DNA of 53,354 bases, from the NCBI GenBank assembly GCA_029565395.1, contig JAKQOG010000141.1:1-53354 (forward strand), in the 5' to 3' direction. The notes beneath the pieces were generated by a model. That model did no database searches. It saw only the letters and a program-made list of their open reading frames with translations, and had not been told where the DNA came from. The translations under genes and the position numbers were made by a program. Each line of letters opens with the position of its first letter. The stretch's first letter is position 1. Origin of the DNA: Candidatus Hydrogenedentota bacterium (lineage in GTDB: Bacteria > Hydrogenedentota > Hydrogenedentia > Hydrogenedentales > CAILVY01). Positions 16,736 to 25,450 of the stretch are shown in pieces.

Positions 16736-17986
16736 TTACGCTTTTTTACCGGGGACGGGGATGGGGCCAAGTGGATAGGGTTTATTCCAGTCGAGATCGT
16801 CGGGAACCAGCTTCTCGTTGTCGTTCCAGGCCTGTTCCCAGGTGATTTCCTGGCCTGTATATGCGGCCATGCGGCCCATAATCGCCGTGAGCGTGCTTTC
16901 AGCGGTTTCAATACCGGTGTTGAGGTATGGCGTCTCGCCGGTGATGCTTTTTACCAGATCAATGTGCTCCTGCTCCATCTCACTCTTTTCGTCCTTAGCC
17001 ATATCACGGCAATTGCTCTTGCCTTTCGTGCCCACAACTTCTTCCCACACGTCTATCTTGGAATCGTTCCATTGACGGCTGAAACTGAACATGTGGGCGC
17101 CGTTCGCATATTCAAAATCACAGGAGAAATTATCCCAAATATTTCCATATTTCTCTTCTTTGGGTTTCCAGGCACGCCCACCGGAAGCAACCACCTTGAT
17201 AGGGTGTGCCTTCATGGCCCAGTTGCACACGTCCAGGTTATGGATGTGCTGCTCGACGATGTTGTCGCCGCAGGTCCAAATCTGGTTGTACCAGTTGCGC
17301 AGGCGGTATTCCAGGTCACTCTTCCATTCCGGTTGGCGTTCATGGGCAAAGGGAAGGGTGCCATTCCAATACGCGCGCGCATATAGCAGTTCGCCCAAGA
17401 CGCCATCATGAATCTGCTTGATCGTGTCCATATACGACTTCTGATGGCGGCGCTGGGTGCCCGTTACGAACGACAGTTTCTTCTCCTTGGCCAAGTTCAC
17501 GGCATCCACGAACATCCGTACGCCGGGCGCATCCGTGGCGATGGGTTTTTCCGTAAAAACGTGCTTGCCCGCTTGGACCGCAGCCATTATGTGCATCGGA
17601 CGGGCATACGGCGGGGTAGCGTGGATGATGATGTCCACGTCGGTTTCTAAAATCTTCTTGTAGGCATCCAAGCCCACGAAGCAATGGTCGTCTTTGATGT
17701 CCACCTTTACTTTTAAGTTACCGGACCGTTTTTCCATATTCTTTCTGGCGCTCTGTAAACGATCCTCGAAGACATCGGCCAATGCCACAATTTTCACATT
17801 GTCATTTCCACTTAGGTTATTCTTCACCGCATCGGAGCCGCGGCCGCCGCAGCCGATCAGCCCGATTTTTAACGCTTCTTTGCTTTGTGCGGCACTGGGT
17901 TTGGCCGACAACACCGCAAAGCTGGCCAGCGCCGACGCTTTGGCGAATTCGCGGCGGGTTATCCCGCCCGCATGCTTCTTATCCAT
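16736..17986 (-). CDS. Tat-exported Gfo/Idh/MocA family oxidoreductase
   Basis: This 416-residue protein begins at the ATG at 17986 after GGGAGATT. It carries a Tat signal: TRREFAKASALASFAVL then AKPSAAQ. The mature protein starts with the nucleotide-binding motif GLIGCGGRG, has HVFTEKPIA (the family's EKP motif) and GEQ-like downstream segments including NIVEQHIHNLDVCNW with the usual catalytic-region His residues. Members oxidise or reduce sugars, inositols or glycosidic carbons with NAD(P) and some catalyse glycoside cleavage. Tat export implies folding with cofactor before export. It is one of three such proteins in the window. The frame is open far upstream of the chosen start, but that extension lacks homology and a ribosome site. 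Confidence 0.9.
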   Translation of the reverse strand: MDKKHAGGITRREFAKASALASFAVLSAKPSAAQSKEALKIGLIGCGGRGSDAVKNNLSGNDNVKIVALADVFEDRLQSARKNMEKRSGNLKVKVDIKDDHCFVGLDAYKKILETDVDIIIHATPPYARPMHIMAAVQAGKHVFTEKPIATDAPGVRMFVDAVNLAKEKKLSFVTGTQRRHQKSYMDTIKQIHDGVLGELLYARAYWNGTLPFAHERQPEWKSDLEYRLRNWYNQIWTCGDNIVEQHIHNLDVCNWAMKAHPIKVVASGGRAWKPKEEKYGNIWDNFSCDFEYANGAHMFSFSRQWNDSKIDVWEEVVGTKGKSNCRDMAKDEKSEMEQEHIDLVKSITGETPYLNTGIETAESTLTAIMGRMAAYTGQEITWEQAWNDNEKLVPDDLDWNKPYPLGPIPVPGKKA

Positions 17987-18114
17987 GGATAATCTCCCTC
18001 CATTCGGTTTGTTTGTGTTTAGGGTTTTCCAGCCATCCCAACAGGACGGATAAAGAGCATACCACATTTTTTTAGTCAATTTATAGCTCTGCGCGAACAC
18101 ACCCAACGCCGCTT

Positions 18115-18145
18115 TTGTTGCCCAGCGGGGAGTCTGGAGTATAAT
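18115..18145 (+). promoter_or_regulatory. promoter of the sensor kinase gene
   Basis: A perfect TATAAT at 18140-18145 is preceded by TTGTTG at 18115-18120 with a long 19-nt spacer. A start of transcription near 18152 would lie downstream of the ATG at 18144, which argues for the ATG at 18180 as the real start. Confidence 0.5.
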
Positions 18146-18179
18146 GCGCGGGCAAAGGGCCGAGGAATCAGCGGGAAGT

Positions 18180-21100
18180 ATGTTGGAATGTACGCGAAAC
18201 AACTTTTTTGCCCGGACGCGCATCGTCGTGTTCGCTGGGGCGATACTGTTCCTCGGGATCGCTTTACCGGGAGTTGCGGACACAGTGCAGTTCCCATGGG
18301 CAACCGGCACAGGGGCTTCACAAGCTAGCGGCAATCGGTTCTGGAGTGGAATAGCGTCGTCGGACGACGGCAGCAAACTGGTGGCTTGCGCGAATCCCGG
18401 CCGCATCTATACGTCGCCAGACTCGGGAACCACCTGGACGGCACGCGCCTTCGAGCAGGCCTGGGTTGACGTGGCGTCCTCCGCGAATGGCGCCACGTTG
18501 GTGGCTACCTGGGACATGGACCTTTACGTCTCGACGGACTCGGGGGCTACGTGGACAGGAAAACTCGGCGATTGGAACGGCTGGGGCAAAGTGGCCTGTT
18601 CCGCCGATGGCACGGTGATCGCCGCGTGTACCACGCGTGACTACAGCGCTGGATACTTGGTTCATGTTTCAACCGACGGGGGCGGCACGTTTGCGTACTG
18701 CAATCGCCAGAAACTGCCTTATTCCGATGTGGCGATGTCGGCGGATGGCACGAAACTGGTGGCTTGTGTCGGCGGCGGCCAGGTCTGGACTTCGGCGGAC
18801 ACGGGTGCGACCTGGACGGCCCACGAAGACATCCGCGATTGGCGGAGCGTGGCCTCGTCGGCGGACGGCACGAAGCTGGCAGCTTGTGTGTGGGGTGGGC
18901 AGATCTACACATCGGGCGACTCGGGTGCGACCTGGACGGCCCACGAAGACAATCGTAATTGGCGGAGCGTGGCCTCCTCGGCGGACGGCACAAAACTCGC
19001 CGCCTATGCCCTCTACGGCGACGTGTATCTTTCGACGGACTCGGGCGCGACATGGACGCCCTGTGGTCACACTTGGAATTTTAAGCAACTGACCCTATCA
19101 GCGGATGGCACGAAGCTCTTCGCCGGAGCATGGGCCGGCCCCATCTACACGCTCAACACGGCCGACGCAACGGCTGTCTGCACAGTTGCCCCACCGGAGT
19201 CCCAGATTTCCTTTGCCTCCGGTTCCACCGTGGAAAAGCAACGCGAAGGCGAGGATGTCTGCCGTGTGTCGGATAATGAAGAACAGCGGCGGGACGCGCT
19301 CCCCAGGACGCCACGGCCGGATGGCGGATACCTCACCGACTGGTTGGTGGCCGGCCCCCTGGACGAAAACGCGCCCTTTGACGCGCTTTTCAAGCTAGCC
19401 GGCGGCGCGTTCCCGGCGCCCCGTGAAGGGGAAACGCTGAACGGCTTCGATCAACGTTGGGTCCGGTATCGCGCGGACGGAGACCTCATCAACATGCGGG
19501 AGGTCGTCGGATATGACCCGACCGTGACGGCCGCGGCCTATTGTGAATTCGAGAGCGACGTGGACCAACGGGGCCGCATTCATTGCGTCTCGCAGAATGC
19601 GCTCCAACTTTGGGTGAACGGCCGCCCGATCTTCGACCAACCCGAGGCGCCCTACTCACCGCTGAAATGGGAAGACCGCGACGCCGATCTCCTGCGGGGC
19701 GTCAACTCCTGCCTCATTGTGTGCAGCGCCTGTAACGCGGAGTTGTTTGGTTTCGCGCTGCGGGTCGACGGTCCGGAGGCGACGCCGGCGACGCCCCTGG
19801 TCTGGAATCCGAGTATTCCCAGCGCCCCGTCCGTTGACGATGGACGCTATGTGCTGCTTTCTCCGGACTGGCGATGGATGGCGGGAGACGACCCGGCCTG
19901 GGCGCAACCCGGTTATGATGACAGCAACTGGAACAAGGTCCCAGACTGGCCCTCCGCGGATACAATGGCGACGGGCGGCGTATACTGGATGCGCGTCCTC
20001 GGGCGCTTCGCCTACGGCAGTACGCTGGCGCCGTACGGATTCGTGGGGATCGATGCGCAGAGCGTTGATGTCTATCTCGATGGCGTGCGCATCCCTGACC
20101 GGAACAGGCATGACTGGGCGCTGGAGCCGTTTCGTTACCGCGATACCACGACGTGCTTGCCCAGGGAATGCACGCTGGCGGTTCGTGTGGTCAGCGAGGG
20201 GTGCGGGCGCCCGATCGCGCGTCTGGCCGTACAACACGCCGACAAGGCCATGGGCGAGGAGCTGCGTGTCCTGCAACCCCGAAAGCACCACCGCCTGTTT
20301 CTCTTGTTCTTGCTGGCGGTTTCGGTCGTGTACTACCTGCTGGTATACCGTAACCATCCCAGGCAAATCGAAGGCACTGTCTGTTGCGTTACCGTGGCGC
20401 TGGCCATCTTCTCGATGCTGATTGCGACCGCGGATAGCTGGACGTTCAAGCATGTGCTGTCCACGGCGGCCTGGATGTCTCCCCTATGGGCGGGGGTCGC
20501 GTTTATCGCCGGCATCGCGATGGTCCATGTCATGGCATACGGCGCCGTGTCATGGCGTGCTGTTCTGGGATACGGCGTGGTCAGTGCCGCGCTGTTTGCC
20601 ATCGGTTGGAAGCTGGAGACCCGCTGGATCGCATTTTCTATCTTCCCGCTGATGACGCTGGAATACCTGCGCGTCTGGACAATGTATGACCTAATGCCGC
20701 GCCGGGCAAATCGCGGCGCTGTCGGGCTTGGCCTCCTTTTCCTTGTAGCGGCGCAGATCGTCACGGCGCTGTACGGCGTATCAATCGGACAGTATTTCCC
20801 CAATGCCGGTCCGTATGCCCACCTCTACGGACTGGTCGGCCTTGCGGCATGCCTCGTGATGTACACGTCGCGGGAATCCGCCCTGGGCATGCACGAACTG
20901 CAGGGCCTCACGGCCACGCTGGAGAGCAAGGTGGCCGAACGCACCCGGCAGGTGTCGCAACTCACCCAACAGCTTATTACGGCGGAAGAAGTGGAGCGTG
21001 AACGGCTTGCGCGCGAACTGCACGACAGCGTCGCACAGACCTTGTGGTTCGCCAAGATGGCTGCGGAATCCAAGGATACACAGATGCCGGAAATACTCGG

Positions 21101-21581
21101 TTTGCTCGACAAAGCCATTGGGGAGGTACGCACCATCGCCTACGGTTTGCGCCCGCCTGAACTCGATAAACTGGGATTTGTTCAGGCCATTTCGCAGCTT
21201 TGTACGGATTTTTCGTATAACACTGGGATTTTGCTTGACTATCAGGCCCACGGTGTGGATAATGTATCCTTAAGTCCAGTGGCGGAGGTGAACTTGTACC
21301 GCGTGTTACAGGAGGCGCTCAACAACGTTCGGCAGCATTCCGGGGCGTCCAAGGTGCGGGTTCGGCTCGTGGGAGCCTATCCCAATGTGATGGTACGGGT
21401 AGAAGACGATGGGCGGGGCTTTGACATGGATCAACAGGGAATGGAAAAAGAAGTGCACATGGGATTGAGCAGCATGGAGGAACGGATTCGCCTGACAGGC
21501 GGGACAGTGCGCATTACATCCGCCCCGGGCAAGGGTGTGCGCATCGTGGTGGAAATTCCTCAACAAAAGGAACAGGACTGA
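18180..21581 (+). CDS. 7TM sensor histidine kinase with beta-propeller ectodomain
   Basis: This 1133-residue membrane kinase starts with a Sec signal (RIVVFAGAILFLGIALPGVA). Residues about 50-330 are tandem 40-residue repeats of the form WRSVASSADGTKL..GG.IYTS.DSGATWT, a BNR/sialidase-like beta-propeller. Two beta-sandwich domains follow: about 380-535 (DWLVAGPLDE, LQLWVNGRPIF) and 560-680 (DDPAWAQPGYDDSNW), the latter resembling GH2-type sugar-binding domains. Seven hydrophobic segments span about 700-900. A coiled coil leads to the HisKA_3 box LARELHDSVAQ with phospho-acceptor H948, then a HATPase domain with ALNNVRQHS, DDGRGF and GLSSMEER. The response regulator gene overlaps by 1 nt. It probably senses an external glycan or surface ligand; the ligand is unknown. 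Confidence 0.9.
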   Translation: MLECTRNNFFARTRIVVFAGAILFLGIALPGVADTVQFPWATGTGASQASGNRFWSGIASSDDGSKLVACANPGRIYTSPDSGTTWTARAFEQAWVDVASSANGATLVATWDMDLYVSTDSGATWTGKLGDWNGWGKVACSADGTVIAACTTRDYSAGYLVHVSTDGGGTFAYCNRQKLPYSDVAMSADGTKLVACVGGGQVWTSADTGATWTAHEDIRDWRSVASSADGTKLAACVWGGQIYTSGDSGATWTAHEDNRNWRSVASSADGTKLAAYALYGDVYLSTDSGATWTPCGHTWNFKQLTLSADGTKLFAGAWAGPIYTLNTADATAVCTVAPPESQISFASGSTVEKQREGEDVCRVSDNEEQRRDALPRTPRPDGGYLTDWLVAGPLDENAPFDALFKLAGGAFPAPREGETLNGFDQRWVRYRADGDLINMREVVGYDPTVTAAAYCEFESDVDQRGRIHCVSQNALQLWVNGRPIFDQPEAPYSPLKWEDRDADLLRGVNSCLIVCSACNAELFGFALRVDGPEATPATPLVWNPSIPSAPSVDDGRYVLLSPDWRWMAGDDPAWAQPGYDDSNWNKVPDWPSADTMATGGVYWMRVLGRFAYGSTLAPYGFVGIDAQSVDVYLDGVRIPDRNRHDWALEPFRYRDTTTCLPRECTLAVRVVSEGCGRPIARLAVQHADKAMGEELRVLQPRKHHRLFLLFLLAVSVVYYLLVYRNHPRQIEGTVCCVTVALAIFSMLIATADSWTFKHVLSTAAWMSPLWAGVAFIAGIAMVHVMAYGAVSWRAVLGYGVVSAALFAIGWKLETRWIAFSIFPLMTLEYLRVWTMYDLMPRRANRGAVGLGLLFLVAAQIVTALYGVSIGQYFPNAGPYAHLYGLVGLAACLVMYTSRESALGMHELQGLTATLESKVAERTRQVSQLTQQLITAEEVERERLARELHDSVAQTLWFAKMAAESKDTQMPEILGLLDKAIGEVRTIAYGLRPPELDKLGFVQAISQLCTDFSYNTGILLDYQAHGVDNVSLSPVAEVNLYRVLQEALNNVRQHSGASKVRVRLVGAYPNVMVRVEDDGRGFDMDQQGMEKEVHMGLSSMEERIRLTGGTVRITSAPGKGVRIVVEIPQQKEQD
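18802..18990 (+). repeat. near-identical 120-bp tandem repeats in the kinase ectodomain
   Basis: The segments around 18802-18870 and 18922-18990 match almost base for base at an offset of exactly 120 bp (40 codons). More diverged units extend on both sides. The low divergence suggests recent duplication or gene conversion of propeller blades. Confidence 0.75.
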
Positions 21582-22258
21582 TGCCGGATACCCGGACCAT
21601 AGTAATTGTGGATGACCACCCCTTCGTTCTGCAAGGGATGAAGGCGGCCATTGAAGCTGAAGAGATGTTTGACGATATTCAATTGGCGGCAACCGCGGAA
21701 GAAGCCATGCACCTCGCCGAACAATGCGCCCCACAGGTGGCGATCGTCGATATCACCCTTCCTGGCATGGATGGCATCAAACTTACCCGGCATCTGCACA
21801 AACGCCATCCTGAGATGCAGATCCTCATCGTGAGCATGCACAACCGTCAAAATTACGTCATCGAATCGTTCCGGGCGGGGGCACGCGGCTATGTCGTCAA
21901 GCAATCGTCCACCGAGAATTTTCTCGATGCGCTCCGGTGCGTGGCCCAAGGGAATTATTTCGTGGACGGCTCGCTCGGAATGGACCTGGCCACCATATTC
22001 TCCAGCACGTCCAGCGAAACCAGTGTGCGCGACGCCGCCTACGCCTCGCTCAGCCCCCGCGAACAACAGGTGATGCGCCTGCTCGCGGAAGGCAAAACCT
22101 GCAAGGAAATCGGCGATGAACTCGGCATCAGCAGCAAAACCGCCGACGTCCACCGCGCCAACGTATTGAAGAAGCTCGACCTCGACAACACCGTCGAACT
22201 CGTCCGGTACGCCGCCACCATCGGCCTGATCGACCTCTCCGGCCCCGACACTCTCTAG
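21581..22258 (+). CDS. NarL/LuxR-type response regulator
   Basis: This 225-residue protein is a receiver plus DNA-binding HTH. The receiver shows the acidic pair D11-D12, phospho-acceptor D57 (VAIVDITLPGMDG) and the K of YVVKQSS. The LuxR/GerE HTH occupies about 155-218 (LSPREQQVMRLLAEGKT, EIGDELGISSKTADVHR). The start shares one base with the kinase stop (TGATG), so the two are a cognate pair. The next gene downstream has a consensus promoter with tandem direct repeats, a reasonable binding target (inference). Confidence 0.93.
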   Translation: MPDTRTIVIVDDHPFVLQGMKAAIEAEEMFDDIQLAATAEEAMHLAEQCAPQVAIVDITLPGMDGIKLTRHLHKRHPEMQILIVSMHNRQNYVIESFRAGARGYVVKQSSTENFLDALRCVAQGNYFVDGSLGMDLATIFSSTSSETSVRDAAYASLSPREQQVMRLLAEGKTCKEIGDELGISSKTADVHRANVLKKLDLDNTVELVRYAATIGLIDLSGPDTL

Positions 22259-22268
22259 TAGGGCGGGA

Positions 22269-22302
22269 ATACTTGGGCCAATATACTTGGGCTAATATAC
22301 TT
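22269..22302 (+). promoter_or_regulatory. three 14-bp direct repeats, candidate activator site
   Basis: ATACTTGGGC at 22269 and 22283 and ATACTT at 22297 recur with a 14-bp period and AAT linkers, ending against the -35 box. TACTTCT in the third unit fits the NarL heptamer pattern TACYYMT; the first two fit it only partly. The spacing is compatible with a dimeric LuxR-type regulator, probably the product of the preceding gene. Confidence 0.55.
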
Positions 22303-22303
22303 C

Positions 22304-22332
22304 TTGACATCTATCCAGTTATGTCTTATAAT
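22304..22332 (+). promoter_or_regulatory. consensus sigma70 promoter of the S74 adhesin gene
   Basis: TTGACA, exactly 17 nt, then TATAAT: a perfect consensus in both hexamers. The leader to the ATG at 22408 is about 70 nt. Confidence 0.88.
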
Positions 22333-22407
22333 ATAGGGAGAATTCTTAGAAACGAATAGGGTATTTTTAGTGTGTCCAGACAACTAATGCGAAGGGAGAG
22401 ACGGCTC

Positions 22408-25400
22408 ATGAAGGCGTATTCGAGTTCTTTTATGCGGTGGTGCTCATTTGGAATTTTCGTAGTGATTATGACAGGCCTCGCGGGAGGGGCTATGGGCGAC
22501 CCCCCGGCCACGATCAACATTCGTGGTCAATTGCTGGATGCGGAGGGGCACGCACTATCGGGGTTGCGGGACTTCAGTGTGCAGTTCTTTGACGCGGGGA
22601 CGGGCGGCGCCGCCCTGGGCAGCGTGATCCTGGGCCAGACCGAGGTGTCGATTGAGGGTTTGTTCAACATCACCGTCACGGTGCCGCCGCAGGTCATCCT
22701 GAGTCCGCAGGCGTGGTATGCAGTGGCGGTGGCGAGCGGTCCGGAACCGGCCCCGTTGACAGGCGCGGATCTCTTCCCGAACCGGATCAAGATGGAGAGC
22801 GTGCCGTACTCTCTGGAGTCCGCCGAAGCCGCGCACGTGGACGTATCCGCCATCGGCTCGGGCAGTGTGCTCGATGCGGAATTCGGCTACCTGTCCGGCG
22901 TGACCGGCGGGATTCAGGGCCAATTGAACGCGAAGGCGAATGCAGCAGACGTCTACACGAAGACGCAGGAAGATGCCGCGCATGCCCTCAAGGCTAACGC
23001 GGCAGATGTCTACACGAAGACGCAGGAAGATGCCGCGCATGCCCTCAAGGCTAATGCCGCCGATGTGTATACCAAGGGCGAAGTGGATACCGCGATGACG
23101 ACCCATGAGAACGATGTCACCGCGCATCCCAACATCAGTGTTGCCCACGCCACGACAGCGGATTCTGCAGACGAGGCCGGTAATGCGAATACAGTGGACG
23201 GAAAGCACGATACCGATTTCGCGGCGGCCTCGCATCCTCATAGCGGCGCCGATATCACCTCGGGCAAGGTAGGCAATGTTTATCTGAATACCGGTTCGGG
23301 CAACGGACTCGATTCGGACACGGTGGACGGATCGCATGCCTCGGCGTTTGCGGCCGCATCGCATCCTCATGACGGCGCAGCCATCACGACCGGCAAGATC
23401 GCCAATGCCCGGCTCAATACCGGCTCAGGCAATGGCCTGGATTCGGATACTGTAGACGGATCGCACGCCTCGGCGTTTGCCACCTCCGGGCACAACCATG
23501 ATGCAGTGTATTGGAAAACGGGCGGGAATGCCGGGACCACCGCGGGCACGAACTATGTCGGCACCAGCGACAATGTACCGCTCGAAATGAAAGTCAATGG
23601 AACACGGGCCTTCCGGCTCGAGCCGAACGCGAATGCGCCCAACGTCATTGGCGGATATTCAGGGAATTGGGTTACGGCCGGTGCTTACGGAGCCACCATT
23701 GCGGGAGGGGGAGGCTCTGGATTTATCAACTCCGTCATTGCTAACTTTGGAACAGTGGGCGGCGGCAGGGATAACACGGCCAGCGGCGGGGCTTCTACAG
23801 TAGGCGGCGGTGAGTACAACACGGCCAGTGGTGGTTGGGATTCCACGGTGGGCGGCGGTTCCAACAACACGGCCAGCGGCTACAACACCACGGTGAGCGG
23901 CGGCTACTCCAACACGGCCAGCAACCATAACACCACGGTGGGCGGCGGTGAGTCCAACATGGCCAGCAATTATCACGCCACGGTGGGCGGAGGCTACTCC
24001 AACACGGCCAGCGGCTTTCGTGCCACGGTGGGCGGCGGCTCCGGCAACACGGCCAGCGGCTACATCTCCACGGTGGCCGGCGGCTATACGAACACGGCCA
24101 GCAACTCTTATGCCACGGTGGGCGGCGGCAGAGAAAATACGGCCAGTGAGATTTACTCAACGGTGGGCGGCGGCTATTACAACACAGCCAATGGTCTATA
24201 CTCCATCGTGGCCGGTGGCGGACCGTCGGACACGGGAAATCCGACCACGACGAACAACCAGGCGCTGGACAATTATTGCACGGTTAGCGGCGGCGGCAAT
24301 AACAAGGCCGGGTCCGGAAGCGGCAAGATCTACGCCACAGTGGGCGGCGGCGGTGGCAACATGGCCAGCGATTCTTATGCCACGGTGGGCGGCGGCGAAA
24401 GCAACACGGCCACCGCTTACAGAGCTACAGTGGGTGGAGGCTACTCCAACACGGCCAGCGGCGAATCCGCCACGGTGTCAGGCGGCGATACGAACATGGC
24501 CAGCAGCATTTATGCCACGGTGGGCGGCGGCGGCGACAACACGGCCAGCAGCTACTACGCCACGGTGGGCGGTGGCGACTCCAACACGGCCAGCGATGGT
24601 CTGGCCACGGTGGGCGGCGGCGCTTTTAACACGGCCAGCGGCTACCACGCCACAGTGGGCGGCGGCTGGTCCAACACGGCCAGCACTTATTACGCCACGG
24701 TGGGCGGTGGCTACGACAACACGGCCGGTGGCTCTCGTGCCACGGTGGCCGGTGGCGAGTCCAACACTGCCAGTGGCTCTCGTGCCACGGTGGCCGGCGG
24801 CTCCGGCAACACGGCCGCCGGGGACTATAGCTTTTGCGCGGGCTATAAAGCCGGCACGAATGCGGATGCCGATGGTTCTTTTGTCTGGGCGGACTCGACC
24901 GGGGCAAGTTTCGTCTGCCCCGTGGCGAACGTGGTCTCGATGCGCGCAAGCAATGGGTATTATTTATGGACGAACGCCGGCTCGACAACCGGGGTCTACA
25001 TTCCAGCCGGGGGAGGCGCCTGGTCCAACGCGAGCGACCGGGGCAAGAAAGAAAATATCGTAGTCGTGAACCCGGTCGATGTGCTCGAAAAACTTATGGA
25101 AGTTCCTATAAGCACCTGGAACTTCATCGGGGCGGATCCAGCAATACAATATATGGGGCCGATGGCGCAGGATTTCTACGCGGCGTTCTGCGTCGGAGAC
25201 AGCGACACCTCCATCAGTACGCTCAACGCGGACGGCGTGGCGCTGGCGGCTGTCCAGGGCGTGAATCAGAAGCTGGAGGTCAAGGTTGCGGAGCAGAACG
25301 AGAAGATTGCGGCGCAGGCGGCTGAAATTGACACACAAGCTGCGGAACTCTCCGACTTAAAAGCAAGGATGGCCCAACTCGAAGCGCTCGTTGAACAACT

Positions 25401-25413
25401 GGCGGCGAAATAG
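22408..25413 (+). CDS. repeat-rich surface adhesin with C-terminal S74 peptidase chaperone
   Basis: This 1001-residue exported protein starts at the ATG at 22408 after AAGGGAGAG; an upstream GTG at 22372 is less likely. A Sec signal ends near GGAMGD. Residues 35-150 are beta-rich (FSVQFFDAGTG). About 175-225 hold three 20-residue copies of KANAADVYTKTQEDAAHAL, and about 262-364 hold VDGSHASAF/SHPHDGA repeats. About 446-808 hold some 23 copies of a 15-residue unit TVGGG.SNTASG..A, like heads of trimeric adhesins. The C-terminus matches peptidase S74/intramolecular chaperone domains of phage tail fibres: SDRGKKENI with S876 and K880 in the place of the Ser/Lys dyad, then PVDVLEKL and MGPMAQDFY. 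A coiled coil ends the protein. It is predicted to trimerise and cut off its own tail. Confidence 0.88.
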   Translation: MKAYSSSFMRWCSFGIFVVIMTGLAGGAMGDPPATINIRGQLLDAEGHALSGLRDFSVQFFDAGTGGAALGSVILGQTEVSIEGLFNITVTVPPQVILSPQAWYAVAVASGPEPAPLTGADLFPNRIKMESVPYSLESAEAAHVDVSAIGSGSVLDAEFGYLSGVTGGIQGQLNAKANAADVYTKTQEDAAHALKANAADVYTKTQEDAAHALKANAADVYTKGEVDTAMTTHENDVTAHPNISVAHATTADSADEAGNANTVDGKHDTDFAAASHPHSGADITSGKVGNVYLNTGSGNGLDSDTVDGSHASAFAAASHPHDGAAITTGKIANARLNTGSGNGLDSDTVDGSHASAFATSGHNHDAVYWKTGGNAGTTAGTNYVGTSDNVPLEMKVNGTRAFRLEPNANAPNVIGGYSGNWVTAGAYGATIAGGGGSGFINSVIANFGTVGGGRDNTASGGASTVGGGEYNTASGGWDSTVGGGSNNTASGYNTTVSGGYSNTASNHNTTVGGGESNMASNYHATVGGGYSNTASGFRATVGGGSGNTASGYISTVAGGYTNTASNSYATVGGGRENTASEIYSTVGGGYYNTANGLYSIVAGGGPSDTGNPTTTNNQALDNYCTVSGGGNNKAGSGSGKIYATVGGGGGNMASDSYATVGGGESNTATAYRATVGGGYSNTASGESATVSGGDTNMASSIYATVGGGGDNTASSYYATVGGGDSNTASDGLATVGGGAFNTASGYHATVGGGWSNTASTYYATVGGGYDNTAGGSRATVAGGESNTASGSRATVAGGSGNTAAGDYSFCAGYKAGTNADADGSFVWADSTGASFVCPVANVVSMRASNGYYLWTNAGSTTGVYIPAGGGAWSNASDRGKKENIVVVNPVDVLEKLMEVPISTWNFIGADPAIQYMGPMAQDFYAAFCVGDSDTSISTLNADGVALAAVQGVNQKLEVKVAEQNEKIAAQAAEIDTQAAELSDLKARMAQLEALVEQLAAK
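23745..24830 (+). repeat. about 23 tandem 45-bp coding repeats
   Basis: The unit ACGGTGGGCGGCGGC...AACACGGCCAGCGGC recurs with a period near 45 bp, interrupted by one longer unit at about 24210-24290 (SDTGNPTTT region) and one 18-codon unit. The repeats are coding and vary at third positions, so selection acts on protein. Confidence 0.9.
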
Positions 25414-25450
25414 AGTCTCTTTTCGGCTCAAACAGGAAAGGAGACAAGCC

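Noticed and set aside
18144..18179. Upstream ATG for the sensor kinase
   Set aside because: It overlaps a perfect TATAAT, so it would precede the transcript start.
17987..18406. Long N-terminal extension of the Gfo/Idh protein on the minus strand
   Set aside because: It runs under the divergent kinase gene, lacks a ribosome site, and the Tat signal with ribosome site at 17986 sets the start.
23745..24830. Regular repeats resembling a CRISPR array
   Set aside because: The period is coding (15 codons), there are no unique spacers of constant length, and the frame is open throughout.
23948..25063. 371-codon plus-strand frame with PRWA and TRPA repeats
   Set aside because: It is the +1 frame of the adhesin repeats and has no independent start signal.
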